DNA from: Hippopus hippopus
Lineage: Eukaryota; Mollusca; Bivalvia; Cardiida; Cardiidae
Length of the DNA: 64,000 nt
Direction of reading: 5' to 3'
NCBI GenBank assembly: GCA_946811185.2
Contig: OX328109.1
Coordinates: forward strand, 30,984,129-31,048,128
Of this stretch, positions 24,796 through 38,000 are shown in pieces; positions within the stretch are counted from its first letter, which is position 1, and each line of letters starts with the position of its first letter. The position numbers were made by a program, and so were the translations under genes. The notes under the pieces are model-generated. The model was given only the letters and a program-made list of their open reading frames with translations. It was not told the DNA's origin and ran no database searches.

Positions 24796-25569
24796 TCCTA
24801 TACTTTACAGGTCATTGCTTTTCTTTCCGCTGTATGCCGATTTTTATTTAAAAAAGAAAAACAAAAAAGTAGAGTATTTCTAGAAATGGAAAGAAAATAG
24901 CGAAACTGAATGATTTTATGGTCAAAGGGAGATAACTCGTATTTACGTTTGTCTTAATTAGATCAGAGTCGCGTCCCTGTAGTTAAGGATAGCCTAAAAC
25001 CAAACGCTAATAAAATATGGTTCACCTTAAAGTCCGGTACAAAGCCGATTTCTTCTGCTGAGTTTTCAGGAATTACTGATATGTACATTTATATGATAGC
25101 TTTATAAATATCCAGATAGATACGTTTTGCAGGCGCTTTAAACCCCTATTCATAGAGCATTGCTAATTTATTATTGATACACGTAGTTGTTATCATTTTT
25201 AGTCACAAATTACTATATTTACACAAGTTATATAAATTGCTCCCCAATCCTACATTTACATCGGCAGGGCCATAGATATGGGAAGGGTGGCGGGGCATGA
25301 AAGGACAGCTCCGATATTTTTTTGCCTTGAAAAAAGTAAAAATAAAAACAGAGTAAGCTGTACATTGGTCACAGACTCCTTACACCATGTATGTTTACAG
25401 CTGACTGTAGTAAAATCAGTCACAGAGGACGAGATAGAACGAGACAGAAAGAGAGAGAGTGGAGGAAGGAAGGAGCGGAAAAAACGAAAGAAAGAGTTTG
25501 TCCAGTACAGTGCTTTGCCATATAAAGAGTAATCATGAGTCTCCTTTGAGATCATGCACTGTGAGTGGT

Positions 25570-25614
<45 letters not shown>

Positions 25615-26564
25615 AAATCTGTTTATCAAAAATATGTGAATGTATTTCGATACTTGCAAAATAGTTTGTTAAATTGTTATGCGAGTAACTACAGACGAAA
25701 GAAAAAGACATCCAAGGGACCTAACCCGCACGAGATTAAAAAAATACAGTTTGAGTCATCTCCCCTGTTTGCCTGTGTCACCTTTTGTTACCCAATGTAA
25801 TTAGCAGAGTAAAACAAACGATAAATGGATGATGAATCACATTTCAACAAATTGGAAATTCATGAGTCAGTCGCTACTGCAGAATTCAAAACAAAGCTGT
25901 TTCATCCTGCCATTTTCCGATTGTCACAAATTCCATTCCGTCGTCTTACGTTGATTTCCGATATCGACCGAACAGATTGACCAATCAGATTTCATTACTA
26001 TACAACTCTATTCACGAATGAGTAATTTTGGCGTATTTTGCCAACATTTTCAAATAGTGAATGACGGTTACTTTTTCATGAGGTCTCTCCTCATTTAAGT
26101 ATATTGTTTTGATACTCTGTAATTTATGTGAATTTTGCTCACTCCTCGTTTTCATTCCTCACTTCCTAGTTCACTGAATTTGTAGAGCAAGTAGATCTAC
26201 GGTGGTAAAGACCTGTGTATGTAGAAATATGCAGAAAGACAGCGATAATTGATTTTTTTTGTGGGGGAAGGTACTTGTTAACGTTATCTGTGGTGCATAC
26301 ATCATGACATAGAGCTAGTCATACTGGGAATTTGGATATATGTCAGTGTAAGTTGGCACTTTCCTTTGAAAAAAAAATCATTGTTTTTTTCTGTCTGTCT
26401 GTGTGTCTGTCTGTGTCTATATCTATCTTGAAACTCGCCAAAGAACCTAATATTGATAAGCTATGCTTTCGTTCCTATCCTATTGACTTGTATTGTATTT
26501 TATGACATATTGTAAATTATTATTTAGTAAATATGCCAGTTTAAAATAAAGGGTCGAAGGTTCG

Positions 26565-26850
26565 ATTGTCAGCTCGGTCGGATGGTTGGTACAAAATGGT
26601 GTTTTTCGTCGCTTTCAACATTATTTCAGTCATATCACGGCGACAGCTCGATTATTCAGCTTCAAGTATGTTATGGGTATTATCAGCACTAGGCTAGAGG
26701 TCTGAGATGTCTTGCCCAGGGCAGGGATCGTATATACACATATAAGATCCCTGCCCAGGGACACTCCCTCGAAAAACACAGTGTTTCCAGTGAGACTAGA
26801 ACCAGGGGCCTTCAGGTTACGAGTCCTACACTTTACCACTGAGTCACACA
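26565..26850 (-). mobile_element. tRNA-derived SINE, family 2 (reverse)
   Basis: Similar to 32420-32645: both have CGCTTTCAACAT, GCACTAGGCTAG/AGTACTAGGCTAG, TCTTGCCCA and an end that on the minus strand reads like a tRNA head (ctcagtggt...gggttcgagacc at 32640). This copy has an extra local palindrome around 26715-26762 (GATCCCTGCCCAGGG and complement). Confidence 0.55.
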
Positions 26851-26908
26851 GGACTCTTTCAATGTCTACGAGGACTGATGATATAGTCATTGCTGCAGGA
26901 TCGTTCCT

Positions 26909-27741
26909 TTGGTTACGTCTAAAATGCGAAAAGGACTCCTTTTCGTGAAAAGGACTTCTTTTCGCGAAAAGGAGTTATTTTGACTCCTTTTCGCGAAAAC
27001 GACTTTAGATTTTACGAAAAGGAGTCATAGGAGTTAGTCCTTTTCGTGAAAAGGACTTTACAGTTCAAGAAAGAGAACCCTTTTCAAATTCGGATTTTTT
27101 TATACATTGTTTTCAACATCATTACAATTATATAAATGCACAGGTCTATCAATGCTTTCCCGGAGTTCTGAAAAGGGGTGTCTTAACCCTTTCCCAAACA
27201 ACAAAATTTAAGACTCGTTCAGATGGAAAGCAACTGCAAACAAAACACTAATGTTTTAAAAAAAATGAAGTTTGTTTTGGGAAGGGTAGGAAACATTGTG
27301 GGAAAAGGAGAAAAGGGGGTCACTGGTTCGGATCCTCATTTTGCCATTTTTTTTCCAAGGATTGGTGATCAGTTATTGCAACAAAAATGATTCCTCTCCC
27401 ACCACTGATCTTTCATTTTTTTATTTATTTATTTCTGATAACGTTTGTCTGGAAAAGCAGCCACTGCATTGGTAGGACTATTGTGCGAAAAACTAGTGAA
27501 CAGAAACTCCGGGAAAGCATAGCTAAATGCACTGGTCGCTGCAATAGAACTGAAATGATGTTGAAAGCGCCATACAAGAAAAAAAAATCCGAATTTGAAC
27601 AGTGGAATTTAAAGTCCTTTTCGCGAAAAGGACTGACTCCTTTGACTCCTTTTTGTAATATCTAAAGTCCTTTTTGCGAAAAGGAGTTATTTTTAACTCC
27701 TTTTCGCGAAAAGGACTCCTTTTCGCATTTTAGACGTACCG
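26909..27741. mobile_element. Foldback element inserted into a SINE
   Basis: Terminal inverted repeats of about 165-180 bp (26909-27090 and 27585-27741) built from CTTTTCGCGAAAAG palindromes, with ends GGTTACGTCTAAAATGCG and its near complement. A 7-bp direct repeat CGTTCCT (26902-26908, 27742-27748) flanks it and interrupts a SINE body that resumes at 27749. The interior holds a truncated family A MITE (27183-27316) joined abruptly to a SINE fragment (27317-27588). No gene. Confidence 0.8.
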
Positions 27742-28383
27742 CGTTCCTCTGTCACCGCTGAACATTGTTCCGATGACGTTTATGTGAAAGGAGCCAATGA
27801 CTGGAAAAGAAAGCTTTTCGAAACTTGGCTTGTAAAAGAAACTACAGGAAAGCTTGGTTAGTTGCACTGACCGTCGCGATGTTACTGAAATAATGTTAAA
27901 AACGGTGTTAAACACCATACAAAGGAAGGAAAGTGGGTTTTCCTACGTTATTTGGATTGTAAGATATACTTGACATTTAGCGTCTTTTGCCATCTGATCT
28001 GAATCTACATTGTTTGTCTTGTCCACTTTCATAGACAATGCAGGCAGTGTATATAATGAAGTTCCTCTTTATCGGGCTATATAATTTGATACTTGTACAA
28101 ACTGAAAGCATTCGGTGCAGATAACAAACTACGCTTGTCTCCAATTATATTTGGATAGAAAACATTGTTGGAAAAAGGAGTTAATGCTGTTCATTATATT
28201 CTTACCAGTGGATTACTGGGATTTCACAGTGAATAACAGCACTAGTGATGATAAATATGGTATTATCACTAGTGATGATATAGTTTTTGAATGTTTGCCG
28301 GAACTACTTTTTTCCTATATTGCTCATATTTTACCATTCTTGATAATTATTAGAATAAAAAAGGATGAATTAGGAATATAATA

Positions 28384-28555
28384 AATAGGATAATCATCTT
28401 GTTGTGTGTGATATTAAAAATCTGACACTCGAATGGAGTTTGATGCCGTTAAAAACTCGTCCTTCGGTCTCGTTTTTTCAACCGCATCCCACCCCATTCT
28501 CGTGACAGTTTTTTTAATATCACACACAGCAAGTTCATTATCCTCTATTTATCAG
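28384..28555. mobile_element. Short hairpin element
   Basis: Arms around TGTGTGTGATATTAAAAA (28400-28420) and its complement (28508-28530), extended outward by GGATAAT / ATTATCC. It lies inside a degenerate family A MITE. The inner sequence has no known match for me. Confidence 0.55.
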
Positions 28556-28832
28556 TTTTTTTCCAACAATGTTTTCGAAGGTATTTTTCATCAGGGAAAT
28601 ACATTGATTTGATTATTATTTTTAACCGAAAAGACCACCACACAAAATATTTTCTGAACTTTATACATATACTGGGACCATGTCAGCCCTGTCTGGCTAT
28701 GAACACAGGGACTTGTTGCTATGTTTGTATGACTTTACACCGTCCAAAAATAACTGCGAGCAAACAAACATTTTTTTTCTACAAGTCCTTGTGGCTCTTA
28801 CTCTGGGTTTGTAACCAGAAAGTCTGTCTGTC

Positions 28833-28885
28833 TCCTATGTATGTATGTATGTATGTATCTATCTATCTATCTAACTAACTAACCA
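28833..28885. repeat. TATG/ATCT/AACT microsatellite before exon 1
   Basis: Consecutive tetranucleotide runs ending 13 bases before the acceptor of the first LIM exon, so the branch-point region of that intron is inside a length-variable repeat. Confidence 0.85.
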
Positions 28886-28898
28886 ACTAATTTTGCAG

Positions 28899-29057
28899 CA
28901 TGTTTAAAGAAGACCAAGAAGACCCAATATCGAGTGACGGAGATTCAGATATTTGTGATGACCTTGACCGGAGAGCTCCTTCCCAGGACCCGTGTTATCG
29001 ATGTAAAAAAAGGGTGTACCCTGTAGAGAGAATTGACGTCGGGGTTTTATTTCACAG
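28899..29057 (+). CDS. LIM gene exon with first half of LIM domain
   Basis: Acceptor TTTTGCAG|CATG, donor CACAG|GTAAGA, phase 2 at the end. It encodes an acidic lead (MFKEDQEDPISSDGDSDICD) and CYRCKKRVYPVERIDVGVLF, the first LIM zinc finger half. Confidence 0.8.
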
Positions 29058-32000
29058 GTAAGAATTATAGCAAGTCTAACCTACCGAGTGTTATGCCGAG
29101 GATTTATTCAGGAAGGGAGCCATTGTCCCATAAAAAGAAGGACACTTACACACTTACTGGGACAATAAAGCTCTATATTCGAGTCATGCTTCGTGAAAAG
29201 GGGGTTTAATGCACTTGCAAAAAGTATCGACCCAGGTCACCCTGCACAGTCCGCGCATGCTGACCTGGTCGATACTTTTCGCTATTGGTTTATTTTCTGC
29301 ATGCCCAAGGACAATCTTAACTCATGATTCAGTCGGTTGTTAGACAAAATAGATTTTAAGGACCCATAACAATGTGATGACTTGCTTTGTATAATGTATA
29401 TCACGGAGATGCATTAAACCCGTTTTTTTTGCCAGAGCATAGCCCATTTTAAAAGGACAAAGTCCCACCAGTGTACATTATGATGGGACTATTTTCCAGT
29501 TCAATGTGTCTCTGTCCTAGAATCTCCTCTTTGGCATAACACTGAACCTGTATAGTTCATTACCTGTTTAAGCCCCTTTCCACACTCTTCAGAGTTTTAA
29601 AGACCTTGAGAAAGAAGCCTTTTGTAAACATAGTGTGAAATGGACAAAATGCTGGTAACCAGCATTTTCTCCTTTTCCCCCTATGTTTTCTGACCTTCTT
29701 AAGACAAATCTAAACATTTGCACCACATTTGATTGGTCGCCTGTAAATGCTTTCAATTTGGACAATTCTAAAAAAAACCAATTGTCTGGTAAAGAGTGAA
29801 GCAATCAGTCATTGTGCATCTACCACATAGTCGTTCTCAAGTCGACTTCTCTGTGTTTAACGGCCACCTGTTGTAAGGGATTAATGCTGTCTGTTCCTAT
29901 AGGTGACTGTTTATCACAAATTTGACTTCAATTATCCAGCTCTGTAATTATGCAAGTGTGTCGATTCATTTTAAGATTGGGCTAGAACGGAAATATCTTT
30001 ACAAGGCGTGGTTGGTTTGAATCCCAAGCTAGGCCAGTTTCTCAGTTTCGAGGATTGATGATGGTCATTACGACAGGATTCATTTCTGTTTTACAGCTGA
30101 TCATTGTTTCGACGATGGTTATGTGGGAAAGTAGCCAGTAGCTTTCGAAGCACTGGTAAAAGAACTCCCATGGATAAGTGCACTGGCCGCTGCAGTATAA
30201 CTGAACTCATTACAAAAAAAAAAAAAGGTTGCAACAGAAGTTGTTTTTTTTCCTATTCATCAACCTACATTGCTTTCGAAGCCTTATTCTAAAGCTATTC
30301 AAAATTTCTGATTGAGAATGGCTCATTTTTTGTGTTTTCAGGCGATGTTTTCGATGTCGAATATGTGGCTTACAGCTCTCACTTCGTACATTTCACTTCG
30401 ACCAGGAAAATGATCCGGATGTATATTGTAAGGCGCACGTGCCGAAACTCGTGGGTACGATCGACGTGGACGCACTCGGAGTCAAATCGGCCCTTAATGC
30501 GCCCAAACTGGCTTCTGGCAACAACGAACAGGTAAAGATTTCATTCATTCATTCATTCACGATCAACTAGTCTGCATGGATTAATCTCCATTGATGCCTT
30601 CTGACATTCCGTATTTGAAATCTAAGGCAGAAAAAATAAGCCATCTCAACCCCCTTACCACATCATGCCGAGCTTTAACGACCTAGAGCTGAAAGGACTT
30701 TGAAAACATTGTTGGAAAAGGAGAAAATGCTGGTTACCAGCATTTTCTTCTTTTTCCACAATGTTTTCTATGCTTTCATATATTTTAAGCTCATTTGTAC
30801 TAATTCTGAATTGGTCTTCTGCAGATGTTTTGAATTTGGACGAGTCTAGCATTTGTCGTTTGGGAAAGGGTTAAAAATGTTTACCGTGTTTTCTTCCCTC
30901 TCTGTACATTGCATAACAATGAAGAAAAATCTGCTTACAAAGAGAAACATCTTAGTTCTCTACCAGATATAAAGATTTTGGACTAATCAAAATTTAAAGC
31001 ATCAGCAGACGATAAAATAAATATGGCTCGAACGATGGGTTTGTCTTTGAAATGACAGGAAAACATTTTGGGAAAAGGAACAAAATGTTGGTTTCCAGCA
31101 TTTTCTATTCTTCCCATTCATTATTTTTTCTAAGGCCTTGTTTCTCAGGGTCGATAAAACGTTGCATCTTATAGTAAGGAGGTTAAAAAATAGGTCACTG
31201 AAACTCCATTGTTGACAGGTCTATAACAGAATACCGAAATTTTTATTGCTCGATCTTCTGACACCGTAAAACTAACATATTCGCGATTCCTTTCTGTATC
31301 GTATTTTATGACATACATGTACGATATAAGGGGGAGAAAAGCCAATGTGCTATTTTAAGTAACAGGGTTTTACGATCGACCAATGAAAATTTCAGTGTTC
31401 AGTAATATACAGAAGGAGCTTCAACGGCCTGTGATTTGAACTACCATGGATCACACTCAAAATTTTGAATTTGGCATTCCATTAAGTATGATCAATGTTT
31501 TCAGTTTTAACTGGTACATTTCAGCTGACAAAATTATGGATCGAATTTCGTCTGCATTTACTCTTTACCAAACAAGTCAGGTTTCAGCAGCCCCGAAAAA
31601 AAAAAGGCTTTTGAAAACATTGTGTGAAAGGAGGAAATGCTGGTAACCAGCATTTCCTCCTTTTCCACAATGTTTTCAACGAATACAATATTTCAGACAC
31701 AACCAACTTGTCGTCTGCAAATGCTTTCAGTGTGGACAGAAGTTTTGTCGACGGGTAAAGAGAAATAATAATTCCCCAGTGAGTTGGAAAATATAACTGA
31801 TTTGTTAACGTATTTCGAGCACATCGCATGTTCCGTAATGGAACGCAAAAAAAACTAGGGAAATGCTCTATGAATTAATCATAAAAAAGTCACTCCTCAG
31901 CCACTTCCAATTAAACATTAACCCGGGCGATGTAGATCCAAGATCAGACTGCATGATCTGCAAAACGATATAGAGATGATGCGCTAGTTCCTATATAGAT

Positions 32001-35000
32001 ATAGAGGCCATGCACAAATAGAGGCGGTGCACAAATGTTCTATTTTTAGTAACGGTGTCCGATGATCGAGGAATAAAACTCCGGTGTTTCGTGATTGACT
32101 AATGGAGCTTCAAAGGCCTGCAGCCAGATCGACAAAAATGAACAAATATATAAAATCTACGTCATGTGGTTGGTCTAGAAATAAGACTAAATAAATCAAA
32201 TTTCAAGACTGCTTGTTGCCAGAATGTCCAAGCACAGCGAGGACACTGAGTACAGCGTAGATTCAGGAACAGAGTGCACGTTCTGTGCATTCTGATCTTG
32301 ATGTGTATATACGTTAGCCGCAAAAGCACCTGTAGTTGTTAAAGGCACTCTAAAGTATAACCGCTTTAGGAACTCAGGAAGAATGTCCTATCACTACTTA
32401 ACAGCTTAGATTGATTGATTGATTGAATGGTGTTTACGCCGCTTTCAACATCATTTCATTCATATCACGGCTACAGCTCACAAATTCATGTATTTTTTGG
32501 TTCTCACCCAGTACTAGGCTAGGGCTCTGAAGTGTCTTGCCCAAGGACACTCCTACGAAAAAACCCAGTGGATCCAGTTAGGCTCGAAACCGGGACCTCC
32601 AGGTCTCGAACCCCACATTTGACCACTGAGCCTCGCAGTTCCCTCCTCCCCCAGCTTAGAACTGTATGACCTAACGAGGCTGCATCCAATGCCATATATT
32701 AAACCCCCTTTGATGTTTTGTTATCGATTGTAGCTGTTCGTTTGAATTCATTTGTACCAAACCGTCTTTTCTAATTAAAAGAGCACATCCCAGTAGAGTA
32801 GGGAAATTAATCGATGCATGCGTTTACATGCACGCAGAAGAATTATATTTCTCGCCTTTTTTAAATTAATGAAGTTTTTTTTTTTTGCTTTCCCCAGCGT
32901 TCAAAGCAATAGTAGTAATAGTGGTGTTTTTACCCCCACCCTTCGATATTTTCTACCGTTTCACACAAAAAAAAAAACCACAATAAATTACCACACGACC
33001 CTGAGAGAGAGAGAGAGAAAAAAAAAAGCTTTTGAAAACATAGTGGAAAAAGGAGAAAATGCTGGTAACCAGCATTTTCTCCTTTTACCACAATGTTTTC
33101 TACTCTTTCACAGACAAATTCTATAACTTGAATCACATTTAATTTGTCGTCTGCAAATGCTTTCAAATTGGACATGTCTAAAAATTTTGTTGTCTGGTGA
33201 AGAGTTAAATAACCTTTAATTTTGACAAGTCTGAATTTTGTCGTTAGGTAAAGACTTAAAGGTACATCTCTACTCGTTTTCAGGCAGTTTTCAGGCAGTA
33301 TTTAAACCATTTCGTCCTTATCTTACGAAACTATAATCATTCTTGTTTCTTCATGCCAAGTATTGCCCCTGATGGCTGCACGATGCAACAGGTTACGACG
33401 GATGGAAAATAAAATGCATTTCTTGTTTTGGAGGCCTTCAAAGCAATCGCTGTTGTGGTTTCCGGCGTTAAATGAGGACATTGTGTTTTTCTATCCCTTA
33501 AAAGATGTATATTGGTAATTTACGTATGTTTACACAGCTGAGCTGTTATACACACTTTCAAGTTTTACCTTTTTTTTTTCTTTTTAGCTGTAAGGATGTA
33601 CCTTTAAGCTTATACAAACGTATATCGTACAATCACAAAATGCAAATTTGTTGTAGATATTTGGGTGAAAGGAGCCTGGCGTTCGTCATTCACATATCAT
33701 GGCTTCACTTCCTCAATATCTACCTTTACCTCGAGACCGCTTGAAACTGGATTGAAGTAGACTCCTCTGAAAACTTACTCGTAAAATAAGTCACATGATC
33801 TAAATTTTAACCCTTATCCTGCTAAATAAGTGAAATGAAATTTTCAAGCATATAGTAAAAACCCAAATACTGCTATTTCAAAGTTATTTTTGGGGAAAAA
33901 GTATCTCATTATCGGACAGTGTAGATCCAAGATCAGACTGCACGTTCTGTGCAGTCTGATCTTGATCTACACTGTCCGTAAAAGGGTCTTGAGCCGCGAT
34001 TAGCAGGCTAAGGGTTAAAAATTGGGTTCTTATCTAGCATTAAGATATTGCGTATGAAAGAAAAATCGCTCAAGGGATGTATGCATTTGCAGGAGTGTTC
34101 AGCTACGAAAAAAAAAAGTTGTACTCAAGAGGTATTGAGTTAATTGATTTTAACTTATTTATGAGCAGACTCGATAATTGCAGGTGTCGAGGGTTTATGA
34201 TCATTGCAGGAGAAAATATTAAAAAGAACTGCGCTCTGAGGATTTCTTAATGATCATCACTTTTATTGCGCTGATGTTAACTCGTTACCTGTCATAGAAG
34301 AAGTTTCTTTTCTTCTTATTCTAGACAACAATTTTGAAACATTGTGGCATAAGGAGATTCGATTGACGAACCAGCGGCCCCGTAGTTTCAGCTCCTGTAC
34401 CTTACCAACTGAACTACGGGGCTCGGCATGAATAATAATTAAACTCGCACATAAGACGATTGGCTAAAGTACTTTACTTTTATCCTGCTAAAAAAGTTTA
34501 ATGAAACTTTCAAGCCTATAGAAAAAAGCCGAATAATGTTATTTCAAACGTATTTTTTGGCGGGCAAAATATCCTCTTATCGGACAGTGTAGATCCAAGA
34601 TCGGACTGTACGTTCTGTGCAGTCTGATCTTGATCTGCACTATCCGCAAAAGATAAGTGAGTCGCGCTAAGCAGCCTAAGGGTTAAGTCTTAATGAATAA
34701 AACAGATGTCGCAATAAAAGATGTCGTAATTTAAAGTCTGACATGCCGGAAATTGTTCTTGAGAATAAACACTCGCAGACTATAATTTAGCAGACGGCCC
34801 ACATTTGTTGAAATCTTTGTATTATAGCACCACGACTACTTCTCATAACGACTCAAATTACAGATGACAAATGAAACCGTAGTATTGAAGAGTTAAACAT
34901 TTTTTTTTTTTCAGTTTTTCGAACAATTTCTTTATTCGATCGAAAAAAATATTTTTAAAGTGCACCAATATTTAAAAATTGTACAAATAGAAAAGAAAAA

Positions 35001-38000
35001 AAAAATCTGTATTGTTTAAACTCTTTAAAAAGCTAATAGATAGACGTTCAGATTACTTTAAGTTTTTTACCCGACTACAAAATTTTGGACCAGTCCAAAT
35101 TGAGAGTATTTGCGGCCGACATGATAAATGTGGTTTGATTTATGGGCTTTGTCTCTGAAAGGGAAAAAACATTGTGGGAAAAGGAGGAAATGCTGGTCTC
35201 CAGCATTTTCTCCTTTTCCCACAATATTTTTAAAAGTTTACTTTTTCATGGTCGTAAAAAACACTAAATTCTTGGTGAAAGGGCTAAGAAAAGAGAAGTT
35301 CATTGAATAGACTGAAGAATTATTGTCTGTTCACGACAATTGGCTTGATTGCCACAAAACGTCAAAATTAAATGGCGGCCATTTTTGTCTCTGAACTAAA
35401 TGGGTTTTAATACTTTTTCTTTTCATTTGATGGTTTCCTTTAGGAATAAAGCGACTTGAAAATTAATGGCAGGATTAATGGAAGAAAATTCATCAAACGT
35501 AACTGCATTTTCAAGTGTCTTTGTCTGCCACCGTAAATCCTTTTCCTTCATATCCACATAATGTGAGGGAAATCTATAAAGGTCCTTGTTCCCGTTATAC
35601 CTGGATGTCTAGTCATGAGTAGTAAAGGACGGTAGCATGGGATCTACCCAGGCCGGGGGTAGATCCCATGCTACCGTCCCTGAGTGCCCTATATCACCGT
35701 CCCTGACAAAAATGTGTCCCTAGTTTGCCCTCCCGAAAGAATTTTTTTTAAAAAATATCCCATACTCACGTCCCTGAGAGGGATTTAGCATTCAAAATGG
35801 CGGCCTTGGGGATGGCACTCTGGGGACAAAAATGCCCCAGGCTCCCGTCCCTGAGCGGAATTTTTTGCAAAAAAGGGAAAAGGGGGGGGAGTTTTTCCTA
35901 GGCTCTCTACCCTGAGAGGGATTTAGCATTCAAAGTGCCGGCCTTATGACTGACAGGCTGGGTAAAAATGGTCAGATCACTGAGTTGGACTTAGTCTTTT
36001 TTTACATCTATGAATGATTTTTTCTCTTTCTAAAAGCCTGATCATTGAGTTGGACTTAGTTTTTTCTTCACCTATGTATGATTTTCTCTCTTTCTAAAAG
36101 GTTGACCATTGAGTTGGACTTAGTCTTTTTACATCTCTATGAATGATTTTTTCTTTCTAAAAGACTGAGCACTGGGTTGGACTTAGACTTTTTTCTGCAT
36201 CTCTATGATTGATTTTTCTTTTCTAAAAGGAAATTTATCTTATATCACTGAGTTGGTCTTAGCTTTTTTTCCCTATGAATGATTTTCTCTCTTTCTAAAA
36301 GGTTGACCATTGAGTTGCACTTAGTCTTTTTACATCTCTATGAATGATTTTTTCTTTCTAAAAGACTGAGCACTGGGTTGGATTTAGTCTTTTTCTGCAT
36401 CTATGAATGATTCTTACTCTTTGCAGTATAACTCTCTGGAGTATAACTCTTTTGGAACGCGTCTCTTTTAAAAGAAAGATAGAACTTTCGTGGTAGATGG
36501 TTAGTCCTGAAAAGGACTGTTGGGTTAGCTCTGAAAAGAGCTGTGACAATTTGAAGAAATGACAACTTGAAGATAGAACTTTCGTCTGACAGCTTGAAGA
36601 TAGAACTTTCGTCTGACATCTTGAAGATAGAACTTTCGTGGTAGATGGTTAGTCCTGAAAAGGACTGTTGGGTTAGCTCTGAAAAGAGCTGTGACAATTT
36701 GAAGAAATGACAACTTGAAGATAGAACTTTCGTCTAACAGCTTGAAGATAGAACTTTCGTCTGACATCTTGAAGATAGAACTTTCGTGGTAGATGGTTAG
36801 TCCTGAAAAGGACTGTTGGGTTAGCTCTGAAAAGAGCTGTGACAATTTGAAGAAATGACAACTTGAAGATAGAACTTTCGTCTAACAGCTTAAAGGTAGA
36901 ACTTTCGTCTGACAATTTGAAGAAATGACAATTTGAAGAAAAGATAGAACTTACGTCTGACAATTTGAAGAAAGGTAGATCTTCCGTGGTAGATGGTTAG
37001 CCCTGAAAAGGGCTGTTGGGGTGTCCCTAAAAGGGATCTGGTTTTGGAGGTTGTGTTTTTAAGCACAACCTCCAACCTTTCCGCAGGCTGGACAGCTACT
37101 ATCCATCCGTCTCTTTAGCCTTTTTAACTGCTGGGCACTCAGGTTGTACTTCAGCGAAAATGGTGGTTCGTTATCGCTGCTCCAATCTTCGGTAGAAGGC
37201 ACTACGAACGCCTTTTTCTCCTTCTTGCTTTGTGGTAATTGGGCAAAGTCCCAAAAGTCCCACCCGGTAAATAGCAGTTTCTCTTCGAAGCCATATCTCT
37301 GTCTCCTCGCTGCCTCAGCTTCAAACTTTTCTAGCTGCCGATCTGCCTCTCCCACAGTCTTTCTTAGCTCTTCCACCGTCTTTCTTAGCTCTTCCACCGT
37401 CTTTCTTAGCTCTTCCATCGTGAAAATGAAAATGAACAATGTGCGGGAAATGTCGCTGGGTTTTATAGCTTTTCAGACGGATTGAACTAATTGACCCATG
37501 ACGTCATTTTCTCCTATGTTTTTCCCGCTTCGGCGTTTCATGCTGTTTTGGCTCCAAATTAATGTTATCCAATCAGAATCAGCGTTTTATTTCTAATACT
37601 AAATGTTTTATTGTTGACCAATCCGTGGGTTTGTTACATTTTCTTGTTCGGGTTAGAAAAACTAGAGTTTAACTAACCTATGACTTTTTTGATTATGAGT
37701 CTTCTGATAAAATGAAAAGAAAGATGATTATTTAAGATAGCTAACCCTGAAAAGAGTTGCTTTTTTGTACAGAATGCACTTTTTTATACCCCTCTCTTTC
37801 TTTTGATTGATTCCATTTTATCTAGCATTTGCATCAGATGTTCAATTTCATGTCTGATATATCTGAAACGTTCTCTTTCTTCTAACCAGAAGAGCAATAA
37901 GAGAAAAAATGTTAATCCAAACATTGTACGATACTGGCTCAGGTTTTACAAAAAGTTAATGGTGAATGAGAAAAAATAATCAAGAGTTTAGTGTTTTATA

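Larger units (their letters stand above)
21272..28898. other. Intergenic region between the two host genes
   Basis: Between the diverging starts of the two genes. It holds family A MITEs (about 21841-22010, 22326-22550, 22587-22817, 22814-23042, 23240-23420), a family C MITE (23828-24067), TCTG/ATCT microsatellites (24560-24795, 25571-25614), a SINE family 2 copy (about 26565-26850), a foldback element (26909-27741), and a 170-bp hairpin (28384-28555). I see no convincing coding exon. The promoter of the HECTD4-like gene should lie just right of 21271 but has no clear TATA box. Confidence 0.5.
30532..35617. other. Left part of LIM gene intron 2
   Basis: Family A MITEs at about 30650-30872, 30954-31186, 31558-31761, 32990-33208 and 35063-35286; family B MITEs at 33807-34018 and 34473-34686; a SINE family 2 copy at about 32420-32645. 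Positions 34365-34425 contain a short palindrome around GTAGTTTCAG..CTGAACTACGG-like sequence. No exon seen. Confidence 0.5.
35618..37080. repeat. Terminal inverted repeat, left arm
   Basis: Pairs with 49347-50808. The arms differ by very few bases that I can find (for example a one-base length difference in a G run near 35885 and a T/C near 36466). Homology drops abruptly at about 37080, inside the last codons of ORF A. It contains the terminal hairpin, CGTCCCTGAG repeats, a 70-bp repeat array and a 148-bp repeat array with histone-like stem-loops. Confidence 0.9.

Noticed and set aside
24485..25800. Frames rich in SIYLSIYLSIY
   Set aside because: Translation of ATCT and TCTG microsatellites.
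36401..36963. Repeated open frames with SQLFSELTQQSFSGLTIYHE in both arms
   Set aside because: They arise from the 148-bp stem-loop repeats, overlap each other and occur identically in both arms; the pattern is explained by the DNA repeat and the hairpins, not by coding.
36480..36990. Evenly spaced repeats resembling a CRISPR array
   Set aside because: Period of 148 bp, no unique spacers, eukaryotic context and mirror copy at the other end of the element.
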